Shown here piece after piece: positions 1 through 6,125 of a DNA stretch of 8,618 nt. This DNA is from an uncultured bacterium (lineage in GTDB: Bacteria > Cyanobacteriota > Vampirovibrionia > Gastranaerophilales > Gastranaerophilaceae). The stretch is taken from assembly GCA_900553205.1 (NCBI GenBank), contig USCK01000075.1:1-8618 (forward strand), read 5' to 3'. Both the position numbers and the translations under genes were made by a program. Positions within the stretch are counted from its first letter, which is position 1, and each line of letters opens with the position of its first letter. The notes under the pieces are model-generated. The model ran no database searches. It saw only the letters and a program-made list of their open reading frames with translations, and was not told the DNA's origin.

Positions 1-172
1 TCGGCAAAACAGCTAAAGAATCAGTGTTTGAATTTAGTTCAGAAAAAATAGCTGTAATAGTTCTGATAGGCTTTTCTTCATAGTTTTTTATTTCAAAAGA
101 AGTTATAAACTGTTCTTTTGCAAAATCTGTATATGAGGTTTTTGGTCCTAAAAAATAAATATTTTTCTTCAT
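1..172 (-). CDS. pheA: Prephenate dehydratase, N-terminal part (cut by window edge)
   Basis: Reading the minus strand from an ATG at 172-170 gives 57 uninterrupted codons up to the window edge. The protein begins MKKNIYFLGPKTSYTDFA and the visible part ends in SLAVLP. Prephenate dehydratases open with a short beta strand followed by a Y/F-LGP-G-(T/S)-(Y/F) motif. About 50-60 residues later they carry a G-(V/L)-(V/L)-P-(I/V)-E-N-S segment, and LAVLP fits its first half. The enzyme converts prephenate to phenylpyruvate, the committed step of phenylalanine synthesis, in the cytoplasm. No chorismate mutase domain precedes the dehydratase, so this is the monofunctional type at its N-terminus. Whether an ACT domain follows cannot be seen. 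The divergent neighbour aroF belongs to the same pathway, which supports the call. No Shine-Dalgarno sequence precedes the ATG. The assignment rests on two short motifs, position and context. Confidence 0.8.
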   Translation of the reverse strand, partial: MKKNIYFLGPKTSYTDFAKEQFITSFEIKNYEEKPIRTITAIFSELNSNTDSLAVLP

Positions 173-182
173 AAATTATATT

Positions 183-224
183 ATATTACAAAATTACATT
201 AAATATTTGCAAAGAGTGTATCAA
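183..224 (-). promoter_or_regulatory. Candidate pheA promoter(s), minus strand
   Basis: Two sigma70-like arrangements can be read towards pheA. One is TTGATA (complement of 219-224), a 17-bp spacer, then TAATGT (complement of 196-201), which would give a leader of about 20 nt. The other is TTGCAA (complement of 207-212), an 18-bp spacer, then TAATAT (complement of 183-188), which would start transcription within a few bases of the ATG. The region is so AT-rich that -10-like hexamers are common, so neither is certain. Both overlap the aroF promoter on the other strand. Confidence 0.4.
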
Positions 225-234
225 TATTTATAAT
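206..234 (+). promoter_or_regulatory. aroF promoter, overlapping the pheA promoter
   Basis: TTTGCA (206-211), a 17-bp spacer and a perfect TATAAT (229-234) form a good sigma70-type promoter. The expected start is near 241, leaving a leader of about 18 nt that consists mostly of the ribosome binding site AAGGAG (244-249), 9 nt before the ATG. That leader is too short for a T-box or a classical attenuator, so any amino-acid control of transcription would need a protein bound in this gap. The -35 element lies in the palindrome TTTGCAAA (206-213), also readable from the pheA side. Confidence 0.6.
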
Positions 235-258
235 GATATTAATAAGGAGATTATATTT

Positions 259-1299
259 ATGATTATTATTATGGAACCAGAAGCAACGACAGAACAAATT
301 GATAAAGTTGTCAAACATCTTGAAGAAAACGATTTTAAAATAAACATCAACTATGGTGAAGTCTTTACTGTAATCGCAGCTATAGGTGATAAACGTTTAG
401 TTCAACCTCACTCTATAAATTCATTTGATGGAGTAAGAGAAGTTAAACTTATACAAGAACCTTTTAAACTTGCAAGCAGAGAAAGTAAAAAAGAAGATAC
501 AGTCATTGAATTTTCTAATGGTGTAAAAATCGGAGGAAATAATAAGCCCGTAATAATGGCAGGGCCTTGCAGTGTTGAAGATGATTTTGAAGCACTTTTG
601 AGTATTGCAGAAGCAGTAAAAGAATCAGGTGCAGAAATCCTTAGAGGTGGAGCTTTTAAACCAAGAACCTCACCTTATGATTTTCAAGGACTTGAAGAAA
701 AAGGTTTGCAATATCTAAGACAAGCTGCCGATAAAACTGGACTTTTGGTTATAACAGAAGTTATGGATACATTGGATTTGCCTTTAATATGTGATTATGC
801 CGATATAATTCAAGTTGGTGCAAGAAATATGCAGAACTTTAAACTGTTAAAAGCTATAGGCAAAACCAATAAACCTGTTATGCTAAAAAGAGGCCCTGCG
901 GCAGGAATTAGAGAGTTTTTATTAGCAGCTGAACATATTTTGTACAACGGAAACGAAAATGTTATTTTATGTGAACGAGGTATAAAAGGATTTGACTCAA
1001 ACTACACAAGAAATGTACTAGATTTAGCCGCAGTTCCTGTTATAAAGAAATATTCTCATTTACCTGTGATTGTTGACCCTAGCCACGCAACAGGCAAAAG
1101 ATATTTAATAGAGCCTATGTCAAAAGCTGCCGTTGTTGCCGGTGCTGACGGATTAATGGTAGAGGTTCACAACAACCCGGATAAAGCATATTCTGATGGG
1201 GCACAAAGTTTGACAATACCACAATTCAAAAAATTAATGGCGCATTTATCTGCTCTTGTTAAAGTGTTAGATGAAAGCAAGGATTTAATGGTTGTTTAG
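259..1299 (+). CDS. aroF: 3-deoxy-7-phosphoheptulonate (DAHP) synthase, type I-beta with N-terminal regulatory domain
   Basis: The enzyme condenses phosphoenolpyruvate and erythrose-4-phosphate to DAHP, the first step of the shikimate pathway to aromatic amino acids, in the cytoplasm. The 346-residue protein resembles the Thermotoga-type enzyme over its full length. Residues 1-70 match the ferredoxin-like regulatory domain (MIIIMEPEATTEQIDKVVKH), which binds tyrosine in characterised relatives. From about 90 onward comes the TIM barrel: AGPCSVE (101-107, metal ligand Cys104), KPRTSPY (134-140, PEP binding), GARN (187-190), LKRG (209-212), DPSHATG (273-279, ligand His277), VEVH with Glu302, and SDG with Asp313. 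All four metal ligands expected for the family are present. AAGGAG at 244-249 and the MIIIMEP start fix the first ATG rather than the Met at residue 5. No terminator follows, so some read-through into the symporter gene is possible. Feedback inhibition by tyrosine or phenylalanine is inferred from the domain; which ligand cannot be told. Confidence 0.95.
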   Translation: MIIIMEPEATTEQIDKVVKHLEENDFKININYGEVFTVIAAIGDKRLVQPHSINSFDGVREVKLIQEPFKLASRESKKEDTVIEFSNGVKIGGNNKPVIMAGPCSVEDDFEALLSIAEAVKESGAEILRGGAFKPRTSPYDFQGLEEKGLQYLRQAADKTGLLVITEVMDTLDLPLICDYADIIQVGARNMQNFKLLKAIGKTNKPVMLKRGPAAGIREFLLAAEHILYNGNENVILCERGIKGFDSNYTRNVLDLAAVPVIKKYSHLPVIVDPSHATGKRYLIEPMSKAAVVAGADGLMVEVHNNPDKAYSDGAQSLTIPQFKKLMAHLSALVKVLDESKDLMVV

Positions 1300-1304
1300 T
1301 TATA

Positions 1305-1351
1305 TTTTACTTGAAATATTTAATATAATTTAGTACAATATTTGAGTAAAA
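1305..1351. repeat. Interrupted inverted repeat spanning the symporter promoter
   Basis: TTTTACT (1305-1311) and AAATATT (1314-1320) are mirrored by AATATTT (1337-1343) and AGTAAAA (1345-1351), with a 16-nt centre and a small bulge (TG against G). The arms enclose or overlap the -35 and -10 hexamers of the following promoter. There is no downstream T-run and the stem is almost all A-T, so it does not look like an intrinsic terminator of aroF. It could be a protein-binding site or chance symmetry in AT-rich DNA. Confidence 0.4.
1311..1339 (+). promoter_or_regulatory. Promoter of the symporter gene
   Basis: TTGAAA (1311-1316), a 17-bp spacer and TACAAT (1334-1339) give five of six consensus matches in each hexamer. 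The predicted start near 1346 leaves a leader of about 37 nt containing the ribosome binding site GAGAGGA (1368-1374), 8 nt before the ATG. The symporter can therefore be transcribed independently of aroF. Confidence 0.6.
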
Positions 1352-1382
1352 TAATGGTTAAAATTATGAGAGGATTTATTGA

Positions 1383-2705
1383 ATGAAATTACACATGCAA
1401 GTGCTAATAGCCCTTGGATTAGGTTTTAAAAGAAATTGGCACATATTTTTTGGACTAGTTGCCGGTGTTATTGTCGGCGCACTTTTACACAGTCATTCAA
1501 ATCCGTTTGTTATGAATATTCTGACTTTTGTCGGTCAATTATTCATCAGACTGATTCAAATGGTTGTCATACCATTAGTTATTTCAGCCATTGTAATAGG
1601 TATAACAAGTGTTGGAGATAACAAACAGCTTGGCAAATTCGGTAAGAAAATGGTGTTATATTACGGTATAATTACTGTTGCTGCCGTTACAATAGGTGCA
1701 TTTTTGGCTCTTGGCTTCAAACCTGGACTTGGTGCCGCACATTATATCAACAATGATGTTGCTGTTGGTATTCAATCTCAAGTTTCTACAACGATTGATG
1801 ATCAAAAAGGTCATATTGTTAACCTATTCTTGAGTTTTGTTCCTAAAAACCCATTAGAATCAATCGCTAAAGGAGATATGGTTCCGATTATCGTGTTTGC
1901 ATTGATATTCTCTATTGCATTGGCAAAAGTCGGCGATGTAAACCGTTCGATAGTTTCATTCTTTGAATCTGTTTTTGCAGCTACAATGAAAGTGACTGAT
2001 TGGATTATGTTCTTTGCAGCTCCGGGTGTATTTGCTTTGACTGCAGTTTCGGTTTCAACTTTCGGGGTAGATATATTCTCAAGTATTTCAAAATATTTAC
2101 TGGTGCTGGCAATAGGTTTTGGATTACAGTTATTTGTAGTATATCCACTATTCTTAAAGATATTTTCAAAAGTTCCGGTATTAATGCTTTATGCCGCAAT
2201 AGCTGAAGCTATGATGGTTGCTTTTGGTACGGCAAGTTCTTCTGCTACACTACCTTTAACAATCGCTTGTTGTGAAAAAAGAGGTATTTCTCACAAAGTT
2301 TCTAGCTTTGTATTACCTTTAGGAGCGACATTAAGCATGGACGGAACAGCATTACTACAAACTGTTGCTGTAATCTTCTTGACTCAAGCATATGGCGTTA
2401 CTTTAACACCATTCTTAGTTATCCAAATTGCATTGTTAGCGATGGTTGCTTCTAGTACTTGTGCAGGCATCCCTGGGGCAGGTTTGATAACAATAGCACT
2501 TATTCTTAACGGAATGGGACTATCTCCTGAACAACTTGTTGCAGGTTTTGCTTTCTTATTCACAATAGAAAGACTTACTGATATGATGAGAACCTTAATC
2601 AATGTAACATCAGATGCCGTAGTTGCTGCAGCTATTGCAGATAATGAAAACGAAATCAATTATGACTTATTAACAAACCCTTCTGCATATAATGAAATTA
2701 TCTAA
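1383..2705 (+). CDS. Dicarboxylate/amino-acid:cation symporter (DAACS/SLC1 family, GltP/GltT-like)
   Basis: This inner-membrane secondary transporter takes up glutamate, aspartate or C4-dicarboxylates with Na+ or H+. The 440-residue protein shows the family architecture: hydrophobic N-terminal helices, VIPLVISAIVIGITSVGD (62-79), the first re-entrant hairpin with TASSSATLP (283-291), the TM7 motif LGATLSMDGTALLQ (313-326), the second hairpin AGIPGAGLITIALIL (361-375), and TM8 with DMMRTLINVTSD (400-411). Arg403 is the position that binds the acidic side-chain carboxylate in characterised members, so an acidic substrate is likely. Asn407 and Asp411 match cation-site residues of GltPh. Two oddities: the TM7 motif is SMDGT where most members have NMDGT, and the opening KLHMQVLIALGLG is followed by a second similar stretch (NWHIFFGLVAGVIVG), making the N-terminus longer than usual. 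Tandem TAA stops end the gene. The exact substrate and coupling ion cannot be read from sequence, so I give no symbol. Confidence 0.92.
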   Translation: MKLHMQVLIALGLGFKRNWHIFFGLVAGVIVGALLHSHSNPFVMNILTFVGQLFIRLIQMVVIPLVISAIVIGITSVGDNKQLGKFGKKMVLYYGIITVAAVTIGAFLALGFKPGLGAAHYINNDVAVGIQSQVSTTIDDQKGHIVNLFLSFVPKNPLESIAKGDMVPIIVFALIFSIALAKVGDVNRSIVSFFESVFAATMKVTDWIMFFAAPGVFALTAVSVSTFGVDIFSSISKYLLVLAIGFGLQLFVVYPLFLKIFSKVPVLMLYAAIAEAMMVAFGTASSSATLPLTIACCEKRGISHKVSSFVLPLGATLSMDGTALLQTVAVIFLTQAYGVTLTPFLVIQIALLAMVASSTCAGIPGAGLITIALILNGMGLSPEQLVAGFAFLFTIERLTDMMRTLINVTSDAVVAAAIADNENEINYDLLTNPSAYNEII

Positions 2706-2728
2706 TAAGGGTGATAAGCAGGAATAAC

Positions 2729-2758
2729 AAAAAGACCGATTTTTTAATCGGTCTTTTT
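2729..2758. terminator. Bidirectional intrinsic terminator between the symporter gene and pgeF
   Basis: A 12-bp perfect stem (2729-2740 with 2747-2758) has the core AGACCGAT/ATCGGTCT and a 6-nt loop. Its arms begin with five A and end with five T, so the U-run needed for termination is present on both strands. It lies 23 bp past the symporter stop and 10 bp past the pgeF stop on the other strand, as expected for a shared terminator of two convergent genes. Confidence 0.92.
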
Positions 2759-2768
2759 ATTTAGTATA

Positions 2769-3521
2769 TTATTTTAAGTTTTTAAGTTTTAAAACTGCAC
2801 TGTGCCTTGAGGTTGTTCCATGTTCCTTTCGATAAGAGAAGAACATATCATTATTACAACTTGTACAATACGGACAGACATCAATATTCTGACGAGGGAT
2901 ACCGATATCCAAAAGCTGTTGTTTATTAATCCCTTTTAAGTCAACATATATCTTTTCATAAATTTGTCTGTTATAGGGTTCTATTATTGAAACAGAGGTT
3001 CTTAATTGTTCAAAAACATCTTCACCTACTCCATAACAACAAATTGCGATTGTAGGACCGACAACTGCATATAAATCTTCTGAATTTGTAAAATATTCAT
3101 CCTTCATAAGAGCAACTGTTTTTTGAACAATTTGTCCTACAGTTCCTCTCCAACCGGCATGAACTACAGCCCCGATATTATGGCGCTTATCATAAAGTAT
3201 TATCGGTGTACAATCTGCAAAATTCAAATATATTGCGATTGTAGGATCGTCATCAATAAGCGCATCTGTATTTGGATAAGATTTAATTTTCTTACTCGCC
3301 AATCTTACATTACTTGTATGAGTTTGAGTTGGAGAGATTAAAAATGTTTTATCTATATTCAAATAATTTGCAATATCTTCTTTGTTAATTTGAACAAGCT
3401 CTTCAAGCTCTTCCTCTTGTGAACGAATAACAGTTTCTCTTGTCGTAAAAAAGTGTTCTGTTTCAGGAATAAAATCTGAATAAATTACTCTTTTTTTATT
3501 TATAAACTTAATATGAAACAT
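2769..3521 (-). CDS. pgeF: PgeF/YlmD/YfiH-family multicopper-oxidase-like (laccase-domain) protein
   Basis: The 250-residue protein covers the whole Cu-oxidase_4 (DUF152) family. The three metal-binding residues are visible: His68 in TQTHTSN, Cys104 in FADCTP and His121 in VVHAGWRG. VVGPTIAICCYGVG (153-166) and FFSYRKEHGTTSR (227-239) are the other family signatures. Members have been described as peptidoglycan editing factor, which keeps serine out of the stem peptide, and as zinc-dependent purine nucleoside phosphorylase/adenosine deaminase enzymes. Despite the old name, laccase activity is doubtful. The cytoplasmic location is inferred from the lack of a signal peptide. The C-terminal CxxCxxC stretch (Cys216, Cys219, Cys222) extends the CTxCN seen in many relatives, and the usual TGR is TSR here. 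The start is supported by AGGAT (complement of 3528-3532), 6 nt upstream. The gene diverges from pheT and ends at the shared terminator. Confidence 0.9.
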   Translation of the reverse strand: MFHIKFINKKRVIYSDFIPETEHFFTTRETVIRSQEEELEELVQINKEDIANYLNIDKTFLISPTQTHTSNVRLASKKIKSYPNTDALIDDDPTIAIYLNFADCTPIILYDKRHNIGAVVHAGWRGTVGQIVQKTVALMKDEYFTNSEDLYAVVGPTIAICCYGVGEDVFEQLRTSVSIIEPYNRQIYEKIYVDLKGINKQQLLDIGIPRQNIDVCPYCTSCNNDMFFSYRKEHGTTSRHSAVLKLKNLK

Positions 3522-3591
3522 ATCTTTATCCTAGAATAAAGAAATGTGAATGTACAATACTTTTTATGATGTAATTTTTTCTTATTTGAGA

Positions 3592-3604
3592 TACAATGTA
3601 TTGT
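3592..3604 (+). promoter_or_regulatory. Candidate pheT -10 element with overlapping inverted repeat
   Basis: TACAAT (3592-3597) is a good -10 hexamer 36 bp before the pheT start, but no convincing -35 lies 16-18 bp upstream. It overlaps the small palindrome ACAATGTATTGT (3593-3604). The heptamer GTATTGT at 3598-3604 also occurs inverted at 3554-3560, nearer pgeF. This could be an operator shared by the two divergent genes or chance. No T-box-like leader is present, because only about 30 nt would separate the start point from the ATG. Confidence 0.35.
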
Positions 3605-3633
3605 GAATAACAGGGGAAAGAGAAAGGGTTTAT

Positions 3634-6114
3634 ATGAAGGTTTCTTTAAATTGGTTGAACGAATTAGTTGATTTATCAGATATAGAAGTTGATAGAATTG
3701 CTCATGAGCTTACAATGAGTGGTTTAGAGGTTGAAGCTGTTGAAGAATTAAAGCCTCAGTTTTCAAATATTGTAACAGCCCGTATTGAAAAAATAGATAA
3801 TCACCCAAATGCAGATAAACTTCATTTGGTAACAATTAATAACGGCTCAGGTTTAAAGACCGTAGTTTGTGGCGCTCAAAACATTCAAGAAGGACAGATT
3901 ATTCCTTACGCTTCTGTCGGAAGTAATGTTTTAGACAGACATACAGGCGAACAATTCACATTAACACCTGCAGTTATCAGAGGTGTTGAATCTCAAGGTA
4001 TGTTATGCTCAGATGATGAATTGGGGGTTGCTGACAGAAACTACCAAGAAGAAGATGGTATTCTTATACTTAACAGATTATTCCCTGATGTTCAACTTGG
4101 ACAAAAAGTTGAAGATGTTTTGGGCTTTGAAAAAGATATTATTCTTGATGTTGCACCTACAGCAAATCGTGGCGACCAGTTGTCAGTTGTTGGAGTTGCA
4201 AGAGAACTTTCGGCAATATTTGATAAACCTCTAAAATTCTCATATTTAGAAGCTACCAGAGATGTTTCAACAGATGCTTTTAAAGTTGAAATAAAAGATG
4301 ATAGTGTTTGTAAATATTATTCAATAGGTTTGTTAAGTGGTGTAGAAATTAAGCCTTCTCCTGATTGGATTCAAAAGAGATTGATTGCATCAGGTATGCG
4401 CCCTATTAACAATGTTGTTGATATTACAAATTATGTATTATTAGAATATGGTACACCATTACACGCATTTGATAGAGATAAACTAAACGGATATTTATGT
4501 GTAAGACGCGCTAAAAACGGAGAAAAACTTGTTACTCTTGATGGAGTAGAAAGAGAATTAACAACCGATACCGTTTTAATTGCAACAGAAAAAGAAGGCG
4601 TATGTGCTGCAGGTGTATTTGGAGGTGCCAATTCAGAAATTGATGACAACACAAAAAATATTGCTTTAGAAGCTGCATATTTCACTCCTGCAACTAACAG
4701 AAAAAGCTCAAGAAGTATAGGTTATCGTTCTGATGCAAGTGCGAGATTTGAACATGGTGTTGATATTGAAGCTATAAAACCAGGGTTAATGAGAGCAATG
4801 CAACTTCTAAACGAATATGCTTCTGCTCAAGTTGAAGGTATTGTTGAAACTGGAGTTAATAAACTTGACCCTATTGATATTACACTAAGATTCGCTCAAG
4901 TTAATAAAATCTTAGGTTGTACTATTGATTCAGCAAAATGTATCACGATTTTAGAAAGACTCGGATTTAAAATGCTTGGTGGAAACGAAGCTGCTGCGAA
5001 ATTTGAAGTTCCTTCTTTCAGAGCTAATGATGTAACAAGAGAAATTGATTTGATAGAAGAAATTGCAAGAATTAACGGTTATGACAAAATTGCACCTACA
5101 CTACCAAACAAATCTTCCACTCCTGTTATAACATTGGAAGAAAGAACTAAGAAAAAAATTCATGAATTAATGTTATCTGCAGGATTAAATGAATTGGTTA
5201 CACCTTCATTGATTGGTGAACCTCTATTAAAACAATTTGATATTGTTTACGATAGTGACAAAGCAGTAAAAGTTGAATATCCTGCAAGTGAAGAATTCAC
5301 AATGCTTCGTCAAACGATGGCTGCAAGTTTGCTAAACTGTATGAAAAACAATTATGATAATGGACAAAAAGTATTTTGGGGCTATGAATTCGGCAAAGTA
5401 TATAACAAGGTTGCAGAAGCTGATGAACGTTCTGCAGGAGTTAAAGAAACACAAATACTTGAAGGTATTATAACAGGTGCCAAAGAAAATTCTAAATGGC
5501 AGTCAACAGGTGATGTTGATTTCTATACCGTAAAAGGTATTGTTGACAACTTAATGGACGAACTCGGACTTGCTAAAAGAATTAAACTGGTAAGTCTTGC
5601 AGATTCACCTCTTGCAGAAACTCACAAATCTCTACACCCTTATAGAACTGGTGTAATGATGTTATTAGGCAAACGTCCTGAGGTTATCGGTTACTATGGT
5701 CAAATCAATCCTGAATTGAGAGATAAATTAAAAATGAAACAAGATGCCTTCTTGTTCAAGGTTGACTTGGATATGGTGTTTGCAAACATAAACGAATCAA
5801 CACCAAGATACAAAAAACTTCCTCAATTCCCTGAAGTACAAAGAGATTTGGCTATGATTATTCCTCAAGCTGTTTCTTATGCCGAATTGGAAAAAGCTAT
5901 CAAAAAAGGTGTTAATAACAACTTATTTAACGGTTGCGAAGTTTTTGATATTTATCAAGGTGAACATGTACAAGACGGCTATAAGAGCGTTGCTTGCAGA
6001 ATAAAACTATTAGATGCAAATACAACTCTTACTGATGAAACTATTGAAACTCAAATGGCAAATGTAAGATCTACATTAAAGAAAACATTTGCAGAGCTAT
6101 CTTTCAGAGAATAA
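3634..6114 (+). CDS. pheT: Phenylalanine--tRNA ligase beta subunit
   Basis: This is the large subunit of the alpha2-beta2 enzyme that charges tRNA-Phe in the cytoplasm. The 826 residues are slightly longer than the usual ~800. Domains in order: N-terminal MKVSLNWLNELVDLS; EMAP/OB-fold tRNA-binding domain about 40-150 (NHPNADKLH 57-64, SQGMLCSDDELG 120-131); B1/B5-type segment with DVAPTANRGD (172-181); B3/B4 editing domain about 210-395 (PINNVVDITNYVLLE, PLHAFD 275-280, FGGANSEI 329-336, SDASARFEHGVD 367-377); B5 domain about 410-485 (REIDLIEEIARINGYDKI 469-486); a catalytic-like class II fold about 500-715 (HPYRTG, YYGQINPEL 688-695); and a ferredoxin-like anticodon-binding domain about 730-826 (FPEVQRDLAMIIP 732-744). 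No truncation or frameshift is visible. AGAAAGGG (3621-3628) precedes the ATG by 5 nt. Its usual partner pheS is not adjacent and must be encoded elsewhere. The next gene starts 11 bp downstream, suggesting an operon. Confidence 0.97.
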   Translation: MKVSLNWLNELVDLSDIEVDRIAHELTMSGLEVEAVEELKPQFSNIVTARIEKIDNHPNADKLHLVTINNGSGLKTVVCGAQNIQEGQIIPYASVGSNVLDRHTGEQFTLTPAVIRGVESQGMLCSDDELGVADRNYQEEDGILILNRLFPDVQLGQKVEDVLGFEKDIILDVAPTANRGDQLSVVGVARELSAIFDKPLKFSYLEATRDVSTDAFKVEIKDDSVCKYYSIGLLSGVEIKPSPDWIQKRLIASGMRPINNVVDITNYVLLEYGTPLHAFDRDKLNGYLCVRRAKNGEKLVTLDGVERELTTDTVLIATEKEGVCAAGVFGGANSEIDDNTKNIALEAAYFTPATNRKSSRSIGYRSDASARFEHGVDIEAIKPGLMRAMQLLNEYASAQVEGIVETGVNKLDPIDITLRFAQVNKILGCTIDSAKCITILERLGFKMLGGNEAAAKFEVPSFRANDVTREIDLIEEIARINGYDKIAPTLPNKSSTPVITLEERTKKKIHELMLSAGLNELVTPSLIGEPLLKQFDIVYDSDKAVKVEYPASEEFTMLRQTMAASLLNCMKNNYDNGQKVFWGYEFGKVYNKVAEADERSAGVKETQILEGIITGAKENSKWQSTGDVDFYTVKGIVDNLMDELGLAKRIKLVSLADSPLAETHKSLHPYRTGVMMLLGKRPEVIGYYGQINPELRDKLKMKQDAFLFKVDLDMVFANINESTPRYKKLPQFPEVQRDLAMIIPQAVSYAELEKAIKKGVNNNLFNGCEVFDIYQGEHVQDGYKSVACRIKLLDANTTLTDETIETQMANVRSTLKKTFAELSFRE

Positions 6115-6125
6115 AGGTTCTAATA

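Noticed and set aside
1436..1621. Open frame of 61 codons on the plus strand inside the symporter gene.
   Set aside because: It lies wholly within a well-conserved gene in another frame and encodes no recognisable motif. The other frames inside the symporter, pgeF and pheT genes (2000-2206, 2005-2199, 2384-2659, 3123-3341, 3983-4234, 4431-4685) and the one at 6089-6271 inside the SH3 gene are rejected for the same reason.
3522..3633. T-box or other amino-acid-sensing leader in front of pheT.
   Set aside because: The gap is 112 bp and the likely start point is about 30 nt before the ATG; no specifier-loop, antiterminator or terminator structure is visible.
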